Positions 9,801 through 21,120 of a DNA stretch of 64,000 nucleotides are shown here, piece by piece. Under the pieces are notes generated by a model. That model was not told where the DNA came from, ran no database searches, and saw only the letters and a list, made by a program, of their open reading frames with translations. This stretch comes from Drosophila persimilis. Lineage: Eukaryota; Arthropoda; Insecta; Diptera; Drosophilidae. Numbering within the stretch: position 1 is the first letter of the stretch; every line of letters begins with the position of its first letter. The stretch lies in NCBI RefSeq assembly GCF_003286085.1, contig NW_020825487.1:1-64000 (forward strand), written 5' to 3'. The position numbers and the translations under genes are program-made.

Positions 9801-10094
9801 CAACTAAATAAAGTGAATAAAATCACTCAATTAAATAAAAACCGCATAGAGTATGAAGTAGATACCCGCTATAAACTATCACCTCTAGTTAAGTCTAAGG
9901 TAACAAATCCTTTCAAAAGGACGGGTGAAATTAGACAGGTAGACGAAAAACATTATGAAGAAAAGAATAGGGGTAGGAAAATAACTCATTATAAATCAAA
10001 ATTCAAGAAAAAGAAGAAATCTAATAGAAGCAAATATAATAATTCCAGAGAAACCGAGGAAGTTAATGGAATCGGCGAACTTCAACACAATTAA
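6810..10094 (+). CDS. pol: Pol polyprotein: protease, reverse transcriptase, RNase H, integrase
   Basis: Pol has no start of its own and is read by -1 shift from gag; the first ATG in frame is 6915, and residue numbers here count from it. The protease active-site triplet DSG lies just upstream (6891-6899). Reverse transcriptase shows the YLDD box (345-348). RNase H follows with the catalytic region TTDAS (493-497). Integrase has an HHCC zinc finger (about 747-790, ending CPTCNIAK) and acidic residues at D815, D868/D870 and E902 that fit the DDE core. The C-terminus is Lys/Arg-rich. It overlaps env by 29 bp in another frame. All key motifs are present and no stop interrupts the frame. Confidence 0.9.
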   Translation, partial: SSSRLGRNRGGPYINITINKRILRCIADSGSSINIMKENYTDSEIKDDNLTVHTINGPVRLTKSIMRNANKTCPSEQKFYIHNFSENYDILLGREYLMASKAVIDYRNDTVTLGARSYPIIQSGEAIEAGKTAQKCTDPSTKEEKIAPKCLDPSPEGDQYFASALDSELRECNQLRLEHLNDEEREELKKVLYEFKDVQYREGDNLTFTSTIKHEIKTQHEDPVYRRPYKYAQIHDQEVNQQIKDMIRQGIIRKSNSPYCSPISMIPKKIDASGKQKYRMVVDYRSLNEITVKDKFPTPRMDEILDKLGKCQYFTTIDLAKGFHQIPMEPSSIPKTAFSTKHGHYEFTRMPFGLTTAPATFQRCMNNLLEELIFKDCFVYLDDIIIFSTSLEEHLLSLRRVFGKLRDANLKLQMDKCEFMKKETEFLGHVVTTEGIVPNPGKISAIVKFPIPETTKQIKSFLGLCGFYRKFIPNFANIAKPMTLKLKKGAVIDPKEERYVEAFERLKVLITSDPILAFPDFDKMFTVTTDASNIALGAVLSQEHKPICYASRTLNEHEINYSAIEKELLAIVWATKYFRSYLFGRTFEIQSDHKPLIWLNNLKEPNMKLQRWKIKLNEFDFKMKYLPGKENHVADALSRVKINENLLGEASNSVGATVHSAQEDNLNHIAITERPINYYNRQIELIKGNEDKVETIRYFHKLIIKITYKEMTNTLAKDIIKEYLCTKKSALYFHNETDFPPFQKAYLEIINSNNITKAIKSSTKLLDIQNYAEFKETILKNHKGLLHPGIEKTVNWFRGKYYYPDYQKLIQNIINECPTCNIAKTEHRNTKLAFETTPEILNIREKYVMDFYMVGNQQFLSCIDVYSKFATLVEVKSRDWLEAKRAIMKVFNEMGKPIEIKADKDSAFMCTALQAWLNAENVKIEITSSKNGISDVERFHKTVNEKLRIISSEDNTEDRFTKFELILYTYNHKTKHNTTNRTPADIFIYAGSPDYDTQLNKVNKITQLNKNRIEYEVDTRYKLSPLVKSKVTNPFKRTGEIRQVDEKHYEEKNRGRKITHYKSKFKKKKKSNRSKYNNSRETEEVNGIGELQHN

Positions 10095-11481
10095 AATCCT
10101 CATCTTCCTCATAATTACCATCGTAATGGCACAGGGCCAAAACATAGAAATAAATTCTATAAAATCCCAAAACGGATATATGATATTCAAAACTGGATCG
10201 ATCAACATACCTATCAATTACGAATACCATTATCTAACTGTTAATGTAACTAAAACCGAAGAACTATACCAAAATTTGTTAAGGCAAGCCACTAAATTCC
10301 AGGACATAATCCAAATAAAATATCTAGTAGACAAATTGCAAAGAGAAATGAACGGGCTAAAAATAACCAAAAGAAATAAAAGAGGCCTAATCAATATAGT
10401 AGGAACAGCCTACAAATATCTCTTTGGAACACTAGATCAGGAAGATAAAGTCGATTTGGAACAAAAAATAGAAAATTTAGCCAGCCATAGCATTCAAATG
10501 AATGAACTAAATTTGGTAATAGATGCAGTTAATAGCGGAATAAACGTTATAAACAAACTAAATGAAGAAAAAGACAGGAATCAACAAATAGAAATTTTGA
10601 TATTCAATCTACAACATTTCACAGAATATATCGAAGATATAGAACTAGGTATGCAATTAACTAGGCTCGGTATATTTAATCCAAAATTATTAAAACAAGA
10701 CTACCTGGAACAAATAAATTCTGAGAAAATACTAAATATAAAAACCTCCACATGGCTAAAATCCGATACCAACGAAATTCTAATAATTTCCAACATTCCC
10801 AAAGACATTACAAAAGTACCAATCTATAAAATCGTTCCGTATCCAGACGAATTAAATAACATGTTAACAGATATGACATACGACAAGTACTACATAAAAA
10901 ATGAAGAAGTATTTGTTAAAGAAACTAGATTGAAAACCAATGACAATTGTATAAAAGGAATTTTAATGCAAACTCCCACTAAATGTCCATATTCCAAAAC
11001 TTTTCAAAACTTTCAAATAAACTTTATTGAACCCAATATACTAATCACGTGGAATCTTCCAAAAACAACGCTAAATCAGAATTGTGTAAACCAAGAAATC
11101 ATAGCGGAAGGAAATACCATTATAAAAATCTACAACTGTTCAATCCAATTAAATGAATTTACAATATCAAACACAATGTTAGATTTTGCCCAGAATGTTT
11201 ATGTCAACAACAACATAACTAAAATAAAACCACTGTCGTATGTCCAAACTAATGAAATAATTATGCAATACACCACATATAGTAACCTATTACAAATAAG
11301 TCTACTAATTTCATTTGTCATAATTATATTAGTACTACTAAGTTATGTAGCTGTTAAATTTACGAAAACTTCTAAAAGAGTCACGGTTAAATGTATAAAC
11401 CCTATAATAGAAGCAGAAGAGGAACCAACCTCAGCCACCGCACTTGACACCCCGTCACTATACCCGAGGGTAATCGCCTAG
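10066..11481 (+). CDS. env: Envelope glycoprotein of the retrovirus
   Basis: A 471-residue class of envelope protein found in insect errantiviruses. Visible features are an N-terminal hydrophobic signal (about residues 9-24), a furin-type cleavage motif RNKR (103-106) followed by a hydrophobic, glycine-containing segment, several N-glycosylation sequons, a C-terminal membrane segment (about 408-429) and a ~40-residue tail. In the family, this protein mediates membrane fusion and is made from a spliced RNA. The frame starts inside the end of pol. The copy at 61193-62608 is also intact; the copy at 30700-32116 is broken. Confidence 0.88.
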   Translation: MESANFNTIKILIFLIITIVMAQGQNIEINSIKSQNGYMIFKTGSINIPINYEYHYLTVNVTKTEELYQNLLRQATKFQDIIQIKYLVDKLQREMNGLKITKRNKRGLINIVGTAYKYLFGTLDQEDKVDLEQKIENLASHSIQMNELNLVIDAVNSGINVINKLNEEKDRNQQIEILIFNLQHFTEYIEDIELGMQLTRLGIFNPKLLKQDYLEQINSEKILNIKTSTWLKSDTNEILIISNIPKDITKVPIYKIVPYPDELNNMLTDMTYDKYYIKNEEVFVKETRLKTNDNCIKGILMQTPTKCPYSKTFQNFQINFIEPNILITWNLPKTTLNQNCVNQEIIAEGNTIIKIYNCSIQLNEFTISNTMLDFAQNVYVNNNITKIKPLSYVQTNEIIMQYTTYSNLLQISLLISFVIIILVLLSYVAVKFTKTSKRVTVKCINPIIEAEEEPTSATALDTPSLYPRVIA

Positions 11482-11500
11482 GGACAGGCTAATAACAAAC

Positions 11501-11508
11501 GTTGGGGG
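11501..11508 (+). other. Polypurine tract of the retrovirus
   Basis: GTTGGGGG lies immediately before the 3' LTR start (AGTGACAT at 11509). This is where plus-strand priming would occur. The tract is short, as in related elements. Confidence 0.6.
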
Positions 11509-12103
11509 AGTGACATATCCATAATTCCCCACATCCCATACACATTATGTTTATGTACAATTCATCCACCCCATCCACACAAGTAACAGGACCCCACTCA
11601 AGAATCAATAACTGTTTCTTCCCATACTCCAAGCTAGGGCCCCCCATAATATAAACAATGGACCACATTGTTTCAGCAACATTAGAATCACGCCACTCTC
11701 GAGAAATCGATTCTTTAGAATCACGCCACTCATGAGGACCAATCAAAGCTAGACATAAAACCAAGGAGTATCACATTCCTAGCTCCGTCATGTAATGCAA
11801 CACCGATCGCCAGCAGTGGATGCCTTTCATCAAAGCCGACGCATCCCCAAATATCGATCCAGGCACGTACGCCACCGACACGAAGATGCAGCCGAGGAAA
11901 GCAACGCCCGAAGCCAGAGTCGGGAGTTCCAAGAGAAGGGCTCATGGAAACTAGCCAGCAGCAGAGAGATCAGTTCCGTTTGAGACAAGCAGACCGAAAG
12001 TCAAGTCGGGGAATTCATTTAAATCTTGTGACATAAAGATATTTAAGTTGTAAAATAAAAGTCTTTGTTAAAAAACTTAAAATCGAGTTGCGGATATTTA
12101 ACT
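11509..12103 (+). repeat. 3' LTR of the retrovirus
   Basis: The LTR is 595 bp and by eye is identical to 4994-5588, with the same AGT...ACT ends. It is followed directly by ATATATAT, continuing the Helentron (TA)n tract. Confidence 0.9.
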
Positions 12104-12246
12104 ATATATATATATTATATATTATATTATATTATATTATATATTATTATAATTATTATTATTATTATATACATATATATATTATATATTTACTATATAG
12201 TTTTTCTTATTTTTTTTATTTAATTATATTTTACATACATTTCATC
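12104..12246 (+). other. Remainder of Helentron A (TA)-rich leader
   Basis: AT repeats and short A/T stretches run up to the start codon (CATCATGCCTCG). The same sequence is at 37188-37332 in copy C. It was contiguous with 4830-4993 before the retrovirus inserted. Confidence 0.8.
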
Positions 12247-12755
12247 ATGCCTCGTAAGAATAAGATATCTGCTTTGCAGCTGTCTCAGAGACGCAAATTA
12301 AGATACAGATCTAATAGAGATAGAAATTCAGAAAATTTAGAAAATTTAGAAATTGTTGAAAATGTAATAGATGCAGACCCTGAGTTTGTTGAACCAGTTA
12401 GAAACCAAGAGCTAGAGACGGAGGGACCAAATCAAGAGACTGCTTGGCAGGTTTCCGGTGTAGGTCAGGAAGAGCAGGCAGCCATCCCTGGTGAACAGGT
12501 AGAGAATACTGTAGGCAATAGTGATGGCATAAATGAACAGAATAAACGACAAGTGTCCGTGCGTCAGTCCGTACGTTTACGGAACCAACATGTAGAGAAT
12601 ATAGAAGAAAGAGTAGAATTGAGAACACGACAGGGGCAAGTGGTCAACACTGAGCGTCGGTTCAAACGCAGAAGGAGCCAAAGGTATAGGGCTACAGAGC
12701 AAGCACAAAATACCGCAGAACATGTACTGAGACGAACAGACTCTAGCATTAGACG

Positions 12756-13850
12756 TCAGGAGCAAGTGGCCGATACTGCTCGTCGGTCTAGACGAAGACA
12801 AGACTCGGGCTATAGGGCGCGTGAGCAAGAACACAATACAGGAGAGCATATAGTTAGAAGAACAGACGCACAGATTAGACACGAGGAGCAAGTGGCCGAT
12901 ACTGTGCGTCGGTCCAGACGGAGACAGGACCCTGACTATAGGACAAGAGAGCAGGAGCAGAATACTGTAGAACATATAGTTAGAAGAACAGACGTACAGA
13001 TTAGACACGAGGAGCAAGTGGCCGATACTGTGCGTCGGTCCAGACGGAGACAGGACCCTGACTATAGGACAAGAGAGCAGGAGCAGAATACTGTAGAACA
13101 TATAGTTAGAAGAACAGACGCGCAGATTAGACACGAGGAGCAAGTGGCCGATACTGTGCGTCGGTCCAGACGGAGACAGGACCCTGACTATAGGACAAGA
13201 GAGTAGGAGCAGAATACTGTAGAACATATAGTTAGAAGAACAGACGCACAGATTAGACACGAGGAGCAAGTGGCCGATACTGTGCGTCGGTCCAGACGGA
13301 GACAGGACCCTGACTATAGGACAAGAGAGCAGGAACAGAACACTGTAGAACATATAGTTAGAAGAACAGACGTACAGATTAGACATGAGGAGCAAGTGGT
13401 CAATACTGTGCGTCGGTCCAGACGTAGACAGGACTTGGACTATAGGACAAGAGAGCAGGAGCAGAATACTGTAGAACATATAGTTAGAAGAACAGACGCA
13501 CAGATTAGACACGAGGAGCAAGTGGCCGATACTGTGCGTCGGTCCAGACGGAGAGAGGACCCTGACTATAGGACAAGAGAGCAGGAACAGAACACTGTAG
13601 AACATATAGTTAGAAGAACAGACGCACAGATTAGACACGAGGAGCAAGTGGCCGATACTGTGCGTCGGTCCAGACGGAGAGAGGACCCTGACTATAGGAC
13701 AAGAGAGCAGGAACAGAACACTGTAGAACATATAGTTAGAAGAACAGACGCACAGATTAGACACGAGGAGCAAGTGGCCGATACTGTGCGTCGGTCCAGA
13801 CGTCGACAGGACTTGGACTATAGGACAAGAGAGCAAGAACGGAATACAGA
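12756..13850 (+). repeat. 126-bp coding tandem repeat, copy A (about nine units)
   Basis: Each unit encodes 42 residues (EQVADTVRRSRRR.., Arg/Glu/Gln-rich). Variants are recognised by QDSGYR, QDPDYR, QDLDYR or EDPDYR; the order here is 1 QDSGYR, 4 QDPDYR, 1 QDLDYR, 2 EDPDYR, 1 QDLDYR. The unit length is a multiple of three, so copy-number change keeps the frame. Forty-two residues equals six heptads, and the charged composition suits a long helix or coiled coil. Confidence 0.9.
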
Positions 13851-16800
13851 AAGGCGACAACGCATACGTTTAAATAATGAAAGGAGACGTATGTTAGAAA
13901 GAGAGCAGGATAGAGTTCGCAGGGTACAAGAAAGGAGCTTAGTAGATCGTAGGCGTATCTCGCGAGCGCGAGACACTCTGGCACGCCAAGCTGCTCGTGC
14001 CGCAGCACGACAGTTAGAAATTGACGCTGCCAGAACGGCTAGTCAAAGAGTTAGCCAATATAGGAGCGATAGCAGCAATAGAGTTGAGCAAAATTTAAGA
14101 AACGCCTCCCGAATGCAGCAGGAACGAGCAAATATCTCCCAGGAAGATAGGGCTCAGATAGAACCCAGAATCAGGCTTAGTGGCCTAGAAGCTCTGAAAG
14201 TAGTTTATAACAGGAATGTAAAGCTGGGTCCTGATCAGGTTTGCCTTTCTTGCAAAGGCCTGTGGTTCCCCAAACAAATTTGTAAGATTCCTCGCGTCCT
14301 TTTAGAAAGTGATTGCGAGTTTAGTGGTGAAATTTTCGCTCTTGAAAGCCTTTTAGAATTCCCTTCTGATTGCCCAACATTAAAATTCTGCAGAACATGT
14401 CATAGCAACATTAAAAGGCGTATAAAGCCTAAGCTTTTCTTCAATGAATTAGATTTCCCCATGCTGCCCGACTGCTTAAAGGGGCTTACTCCATTAGAGG
14501 AACGACTGATTTCTCCTCGACTTCCATTTATGATAATTAAGCCTATATTGCCTGGGGGGCGAGGTCAAAATGCCATTAAAGGGGCAGTGGTAAACGTCCC
14601 TATTTCGGTAAGCGATATCGTGAAGGAGCTTCCACGAGCTTTCCATGAAGCCCAGGTAATTCAGCTCCACCTCAAACGCAGAAAAGAGTATCTTCATGCT
14701 TTCATGGCTGAAACCATTAGACCTTCCAAAATTTTTGAAGCACTTCGTTATTTAGTTACCACAGATTTGTATAAAAAGCATAATGTTGTAGTTAACGAGC
14801 AATGGATCTCTGGTTTCACATCCGATATTGTTCCATTCGTAGCATCTCAAGCAGACGCAGCCTTTTTAGAAAGTATGCAGAATAGAGATAGGAATGTAGA
14901 TACGGAGCCGGCCCATCCCGACGAGGAAGTAGAAGCCGAAGAGCTCAACCCTGGAGGTCAGGAAACTCTGCTTGAAAACAACATACCATTTGATGATAGG
15001 ATTATCAAAATCGCACCAGGTCAAGGCCAACGACCTCTCGACATGATTCTAGACATTGACTCGGAAGAGTTATCCTTTCCCACAATTTATGCAGGCGTCA
15101 AAAGACAATCTTCGCAAAGTTTTACAACCATTGTTAGATCAGAGCTTCGAAATGTAGATAGGAGAGGTTGTAGAACTGACAAACTATTCTTCAATTATAA
15201 GAAGTTAGAACTCATTAAGATTCGAAATAATATTTCAATCTGCTTACGTAAGCGGAGCACTTCCAGTGCAGTAACGGCAGCTAACGCTCTTAATGAGAAT
15301 TTCATAGGGGGGCTTATTAACCACGATGAGGGATATAGGGTTCTTCGCGATATTCGATCGTCTCCGGCTCACTGGGAGGATGAAAAGAAGAAGGTTATGG
15401 CCATGATTCGTCAGTTCGGCCTGCCGACTTTTTTCATTACTCTGTCTGCTGCTGAAACGCGGTGGCCAGAGTTGCTTGTTTTGCTCAAAAAAAACGTAGA
15501 TAGGGAGATCATTAGCGAAGAAGAAGCAGTGAATCTACCCTACACCGAAAAGGAGCGTCTTATCAGGGCAGATCCAGTTACTTGTGCTAGGTATTTCGAT
15601 TATAGGTATCGCGAGATTTTAAAAGTTATGAGGAATCGGGAGGGCATTTTCGGGGAAAACTTCGTCATCAAATATTATTGGCGTGTTGAATTCCAACAAA
15701 GAGGTTCCCCCCATATTCACGGCATGTTTTGGCTGAAAGATGCCCCAGCAGTGGACTTAACCAGTACAGAGTCAATTTCAACAGTTATAGCCTTCATTAA
15801 CAAACATATTACAGTAGATGTCACAGACTCTGAATTAGCTCCGTATGTTGAATACCAAAAGCATCGGCATAAGGACATGTCATGTCTTAAAAAAGCCAAT
15901 AAAAGTGGAAAAAAAGTTTGTAGATTCGGTATTCCATACCCTCCAATGCCCCAAACGGAGATATTGAGTCCACTGCCGGAGGAAACTCCAAACCTTGATT
16001 TTCACCAAGGAAATTTTAAGAAAATTCAAGACCTACTGAATTCTGATCAATCCTCTGATATGATTGATCACTTGAGCATATTTGAGAACTTTCTTTCGCA
16101 CGAACAAGTGAGCCTCAATTACGAGGACTACAAATATGCAATTTCTTCTGGTTTAAAGAAACCACACATTTTTCTAAAAAGGTCATTTGCTGAAATTTGC
16201 ATTAATGCTTATAATAAACACATCATTTCAATGCAAAGGGCCAATATGGATATCCAATACATTTTGGACCCTTATGCATGCTGTAGCTATATAATAAATT
16301 ATATAAATAAAACCCAAAGGGGTATTTCAAAGCTTATGCGCGAGGCGGCAAAAGAAGTTCAAGGGGGCAATTACACGATTAGACAAAAGCTACAGCATAT
16401 TGGTCACAAATTTATTTCTGGCACTGAGATATCTGCTCAGGAAGCCGTATATTGTTGTCTAGGAATTCCGTTGTCCGGAACTAGCAACAAATGTGTTCAA
16501 GTAAATACTTTCCCTCCAGAGCAACGAGTTCGAATGCTCAAATCCACAAGCATCCTACAAAATATGCATCAGGAGTCCACTGACATATTCGTCAAAGGAT
16601 TGCTGGAGCGGTATGAACAAAGACCAACTGATCTTGAGGGCCTGTGTCTAGCCGATTTTGCAGCAAATTATGAATTTTCTAAAAACGGGAAAAGAACCTG
16701 CCAAAATAGAGATGATGAAGAGGACGAAGAAAATGAGGCACAAGTAGAAGTTTTTATCCCTCTCCGCGATAATAGTGGTTTTATTAGGGAAAGAACTAAG

Positions 16801-18655
16801 CCGTCCATTTTAAAATATATGAGGTTTAATATAAATACAGATAGGTCAAACTATTTTAGAGCATTAGCTATGCTGTTTTATCCGTGGAGAGATGAAGAGA
16901 AAGATTTAGTGAGCGTAAATTGCGAGGATCTTTATAATAATCATCAGGAGTTGGTAAATTCAAATTTCCAAAAATTCAATGCATTAGGAGATTTGGAAGA
17001 CGCGCTTAGGAGGGCCATGGAAGCCCAAGAGAATAGGGAGGAAGGTGAAGAGGTAGTTGATGAGGCAATTGCTGAGGAGTTTAGGGCTTTAGCGATTCCA
17101 GAAATAAGTTCCCAGATAAATGTTTTGAACTTGAATGACCAGGCAGCGGATCAAGATAGAAGTATTCGACTAATTAAGCTTCCTCCTATTGTTTCCCTTA
17201 ATATTTTAGCTAATTTGATTAGATCGCTTAATTTGAAGCAAAAAACCTATCTCACCCATGTTCTGCATAATGTGAGAAATAAGGCAGTTTTTTATGAGTT
17301 TGTAGGTGGCGGCGCAGGCGTCGGCAAGAGTAGAACCATATCTACCATTTTTCAGACCATTTCCCAGGAGTTTAATCGTAGACCAGGATCTAACCCAGAA
17401 ACTGTTAAAGTTCTGCTGTGTGCTCCCACAGGAAAAGCTGCATTTGGTATTGGAGGTGCCACACTTCACTCAATGTTTTCTTTACCTCTCAATCAATCCA
17501 ACCATGCTTTTAAACAATTGGGTCCAGATTTGTTAAATACCTTGCGTTCAAGATTTATTGATCTTAAAATTCTTATAATTGACGAAATTTCTATGGTCGG
17601 TGAAAAAATGTTTTCATATTTGGATATGCGTCTAAAACAAATATTTTCAAGGCCCGAGAGTCCTTTCGGTGGCATTTCTGTTATCGTGTTCGGCGATCTA
17701 AGGCAGTTATGTCCAGTAGGTGATCGTTGGATATTCAAATCCTCATCAGGGGAGCATAATCCATACAGTGCGATAGTTGGCTCTAGTCTCTGGGATGGCT
17801 TCAAGTTTTTCGAACTTACAGAGATAATGCGACAGCGAGATGACCAACCTTTTGCAACCGCACTAAATAACATGGCATCGGCCGTAATGACGTCAGAAGA
17901 TATTCAATTGCTTAGGGACCGAATAGTTCACGGCAGTGAAGCACCAAGAGATGCGATCCACTTATTTTATAGCAATAGCGAGACAGATAAGTACAATAAG
18001 GAGAAGCTATCATCGATTATGACTGCAGAATATACTTCAATAGCTTTAGACTCCATCAAAGCCGAGCATCTTAACCCAGACATCAAAACAAAATATCTGG
18101 ACTCTGTTAAGAGTTTCAAAACTTCGAATACACAAGGCTTGTGCACTTCATTGGTTCTCAAAACCACGGCTAAATATATGATGACAGTCAATGTAGATAC
18201 ATCAGATGGTCTTGTTAACGGAGCCACTGGTGTTTTAATGCAGATAGATCTCAGCTCATCCAATACTCCCGAACTTCTTTGGATACATTTTCTCGAGGAA
18301 AGCGTAGGAGTTAACGCACGGTCAAAGCGCAGCCATAGTAACGAATCTTCTTGGACCCCAGTTCAGAAAACTACAAAAAGTTTTCAATACCATCAAAATG
18401 AACAAGTTACTATTGACCGAAAACAGTTTCCGATTGTAGCTGCTGAAGCTATAACTATTCATAAGAGTCAGGGAGCAACATACAGCAAAGTGGTCGTCCA
18501 CACTTCATCCAATATGCAAAGAGAAGCATTGTATGTAGCTTGTAGTAGGGCCACCAGTGCGAACGGACTTTATATCGTTGGACCACTCATTCCTTCGAGA
18601 CCCAAGCGGGACTGTCCTGTCGCGAAAGAGATGGAGAACTTGCGTTCCGCTAAGT

Positions 18656-18659
18656 TACT
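18656..18659 (+). other. Junction of Helentron copies A and B (TACT microhomology)
   Basis: Copy C continues after CGCTAAGTTACT with TCACACCC (endonuclease), whereas here the same CGCTAAGTTACT continues with CGAAGAGTATAGG, which belongs to the element head (GGTACTCGAAGAG at 57910). TACT is common to both parents. The identical junction recurs at 27458-27461. Confidence 0.9.
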
Positions 18660-21120
18660 CGAAGAGTATAGGGGTATATTAGATTTGTGGTAAAAGTGGA
18701 TGTGTGTAACGTCCAGAAGGAATCGTTTCCGACCCCATAAAGTATATATATTCTTGATCAGCATCAATAGCCGAGTCGATTGAGCCCTGTCTGTCTGTCC
18801 GTCTGTCCGTCCGTCCGTCTGTCCGTCTGTCCGTCCCTATTAGCGCCTAGTGCTCAAAGACTATAAGAGCTAGAGCAACGAAATTTTGTATTCGGACCTC
18901 TGTGATATGTCACTGCTACAAAAATATTTCAAAACTTTGCCCCGCCCACTTCCGCCCCCACAAAGGGCGAAAATCTGTGGCATCCACAATTTTAAAGATA
19001 CGAGAAAACCAAAAACGCAGAATCGTAGAGAATGACCATATCTTTTAGACTGCAGAATCTGAATTGGATCGTATTATTATTATAGCCAGCATCAAGAAAA
19101 CAATGTCATTTTTTCTCGCCCTGTCTCTCTCTAACACACACGTAGCATAGGCGGCTTTGCTTAGAGTAAAACATTAGCGCCTAGATCTCAGAGACTATAA
19201 AAGCTAGAGCAACCAAATTTGGTATCCATACTCCTAATATATCGGACCGAGACGAGTTTGTTTCAAAATTTCGCCACACCCCCTTCCGCCCCCGCAAAGG
19301 ATGCAAATCTGGGGATATTCACAAATCTCAGAGACTATTAAGGCTAGAGTAACCAAATTTGGTATCCGCACTTCTGTTAGATCTCACTATAAAACGTATA
19401 TCTCGAAATTTCGTCCCACCCCCTTCCGCCCCCACAAAGGACGAAAATCTGTGGCATCCACAATTTTGAAGATACGAAAAAACTAAAAAGGCACAATCAT
19501 AGAGAATTACCGTATCTATGAGATTGCTGAATCTGGATCAGATCGGATCATTTTTATAGCCAAAAGGAGCAAAACAATTGGCAGTGGCTACGCAGCTATG
19601 CGTTCGCCCTCTCTATCTCCCTCTCTCTCTATCTCTCTGCCCTGAAAAAAATAAAAACAACCCCCGGCAATGCAAGCTCTAACTGCTGGCAGGCGATGTC
19701 TTTTTCTTTGTTTTACGCTCAACATTCTGACCAATACCCCTTTACCCGATGCCCCTCTCTCTTCAAACAAGCGCACCGCGGTGTCTGCTTGTCCATGTCT
19801 CAGTTCAATCACCCCCTCCCACATTAACAAATCAATCTGTCCATTTGCCTACAAAGAGACTAAATAGAGAGAGACACACAGCATGCCCAGCAATATCACT
19901 TGTCCAAAGAGGAAGAGCAAGAGCAATGAACATAAATATGTAAATAAATAAATAAATAAATAAACATTATATAGTATGTGTATATGCAGCTGTTTGAATG
20001 AGCCGTTATGGTTAGGGAGTGGAAGGGGGACCAGCGAATGCAAGTGTGAAACTGATATAAATGCCTATAGAAAGAATGAGAATTGTCTGTAAAAAAAACC
20101 GCGAAATCTAAACACCAGGGGCTCTCTCACTCTTTCCGCAAGCCAAAAAGAGGGAGAGAGCATCACCCAGGCCCAGGCAATTGGTAAACAATTTGTTAAC
20201 CGTTACAGTAAGGGAGGGGGACACGAAAATGTTTTCACTCCAAATATGCGTATGGAAGAAATGAGAAAAAAGCCGCTCCATTTTTTTGCGTTATTTGAGT
20301 TATTCTCTCAGTTCTCTATCCCACACAGCAAGTGTTCTCTCAATAGAGCAAATGTCCATACATACAAAAGCTGAAAATGTCTAACAAGGTGACGTCATCA
20401 CCACAGCTGCTCTCTTTTAGCGATTATCATACAGCACCTTATTGGTGAATTCACCTTGTATGTCTATTTGGAAAACATGAATTGAATTGTCCGTTTTTTT
20501 CCGCATGCTTCTCTGCCCCACTCGGAAAAGAGTTCTCTCAACTGTCTGTTCACATCCTTACACATTTACATATGGATGCAAGTATCTTAATTAACAAGAT
20601 GACGTCATAACCACACTTGCTGTCTTTCGGCGATTATCATACGCCACCTTATTCGTGCATTCACCATGTAAGACTCTTTCCGCATGCTTTGACTCCGTTC
20701 TCTCTTTCTTGAGTGACTCACTCGTAAAAAGACCGCGAAATCTCAATAGGCCGTTTTTCGGTGGGACCAGTTGATATCGAGCCAGGCAGAGCGATAGAGA
20801 CTTTTTACCGATTACCGATTTCGAATTAAACCCATTCAAACTAGTTTAGCTTTTAACTTATTAAATAAAAGTAGTGCTTGCTTATTAAGGTATAGGGCCT
20901 TAGTTTTTCTGCGCCGATCGTTAGTTAGAAACTAATAACAGTTTCTAACTTTCGTCGTTGCTTCGCGCGCTTTTCGGTGCCTCTGCTGGCGTCACTGGAG
21001 GCTGAGGCCGGACGTCGCTGCCTGCATAGCGGCTGAGGACGGACGTCGCTGCTGCTCTCGCCAGGGGACGTCGCTGCACGATTGCTGACGCTTTGGGAAG
21101 TTAAAAGTTAATTTACATTA
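18660..21120 (+). promoter_or_regulatory. Helentron leader, copy B
   Basis: Head plus non-coding leader as described for copy A, with the (GTCY)n tract, three ~150-bp units, a TC-rich stretch, two TGACGTCA units, the hairpin and the GGACGTCGCTG triplet. A three-base gap (GCTGCACGATT against GCTGCCACCGATT) at about 21076 distinguishes it. No coding region is supported. Confidence 0.7.

Larger units (their letters stand above)
4994..12103 (+). mobile_element. Endogenous retrovirus (Errantivirus-like, 17.6/297/Tom type), complete
   Basis: A complete 7,110-bp element: 595-bp LTRs at 4994-5588 and 11509-12103 that look identical by eye, AGT...ACT ends, a tRNA-Ser-type primer site, a gag-pol-env order, and ATAT flanking both sides (4990-4993 and 12104-12107) as the target duplication. 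It lies in a (TA)n tract, the known preferred target of this group. Identical LTRs imply a very recent insertion. All three reading frames are open, so it is a candidate active copy. Its insertion separates the Helentron leader from the Helentron coding region. Confidence 0.92.
2356..18655 (+). mobile_element. Helentron copy A (5' end present, 3' end missing, interrupted by an LTR retrovirus)
   Basis: Copy A starts TATACCCGATACTCA at 2356, runs through the leader to the (TA)n tract at about 4993, is interrupted by the retrovirus 4994-12103, and resumes at 12104 with the rest of the leader and the Rep/helicase frame. It ends at a TACT microhomology (18656-18659), where the next copy's head begins. 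The head up to about 2600 is of the HINE type (GATACTCAAAATGAG; CCCCTTCAGCGCC), while the later part is of the Helentron type, so this copy is a chimera. Excluding the retrovirus it is about 9.2 kb. Confidence 0.85.
12247..18693 (+). pseudogene. Helentron Rep/helicase protein, copy A (premature stop, endonuclease domain lost)
   Basis: It starts MPRKNKISALQLSQ like copy C. The frame is open to 13203, where a CAG codon of the repeat region is replaced by TAG (13204-13206), and then continues without a shift to 18693. It contains the 42-residue repeat region (nine units), a Cys-rich segment, the Rep HUH motif (HIH, about 15715), paired tyrosines, and the helicase with Walker A and B. After AKLL (to about 18660) the chain runs into the head of copy B and adds a short unrelated tail (EEYRGILDLW). 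The endonuclease present in copy C is therefore missing. One helicase residue differs from B and C (GEHNPYS against GAHNPYS). Confidence 0.88.

Noticed and set aside
12756-13850. CRISPR-like array
   Set aside because: The repeats are contiguous, coding, 126 bp long and without unique spacers, and the setting is eukaryotic.
12577-13860. Long minus-strand open frame (427 codons) opposite the 126-bp repeats, also at 21459-22661 and 37663-39072
   Set aside because: It is an antisense shadow. The repeat unit is a multiple of three and lacks stops on the other strand, so the frame stays open automatically. Its length follows repeat number and it has no start context or domain.
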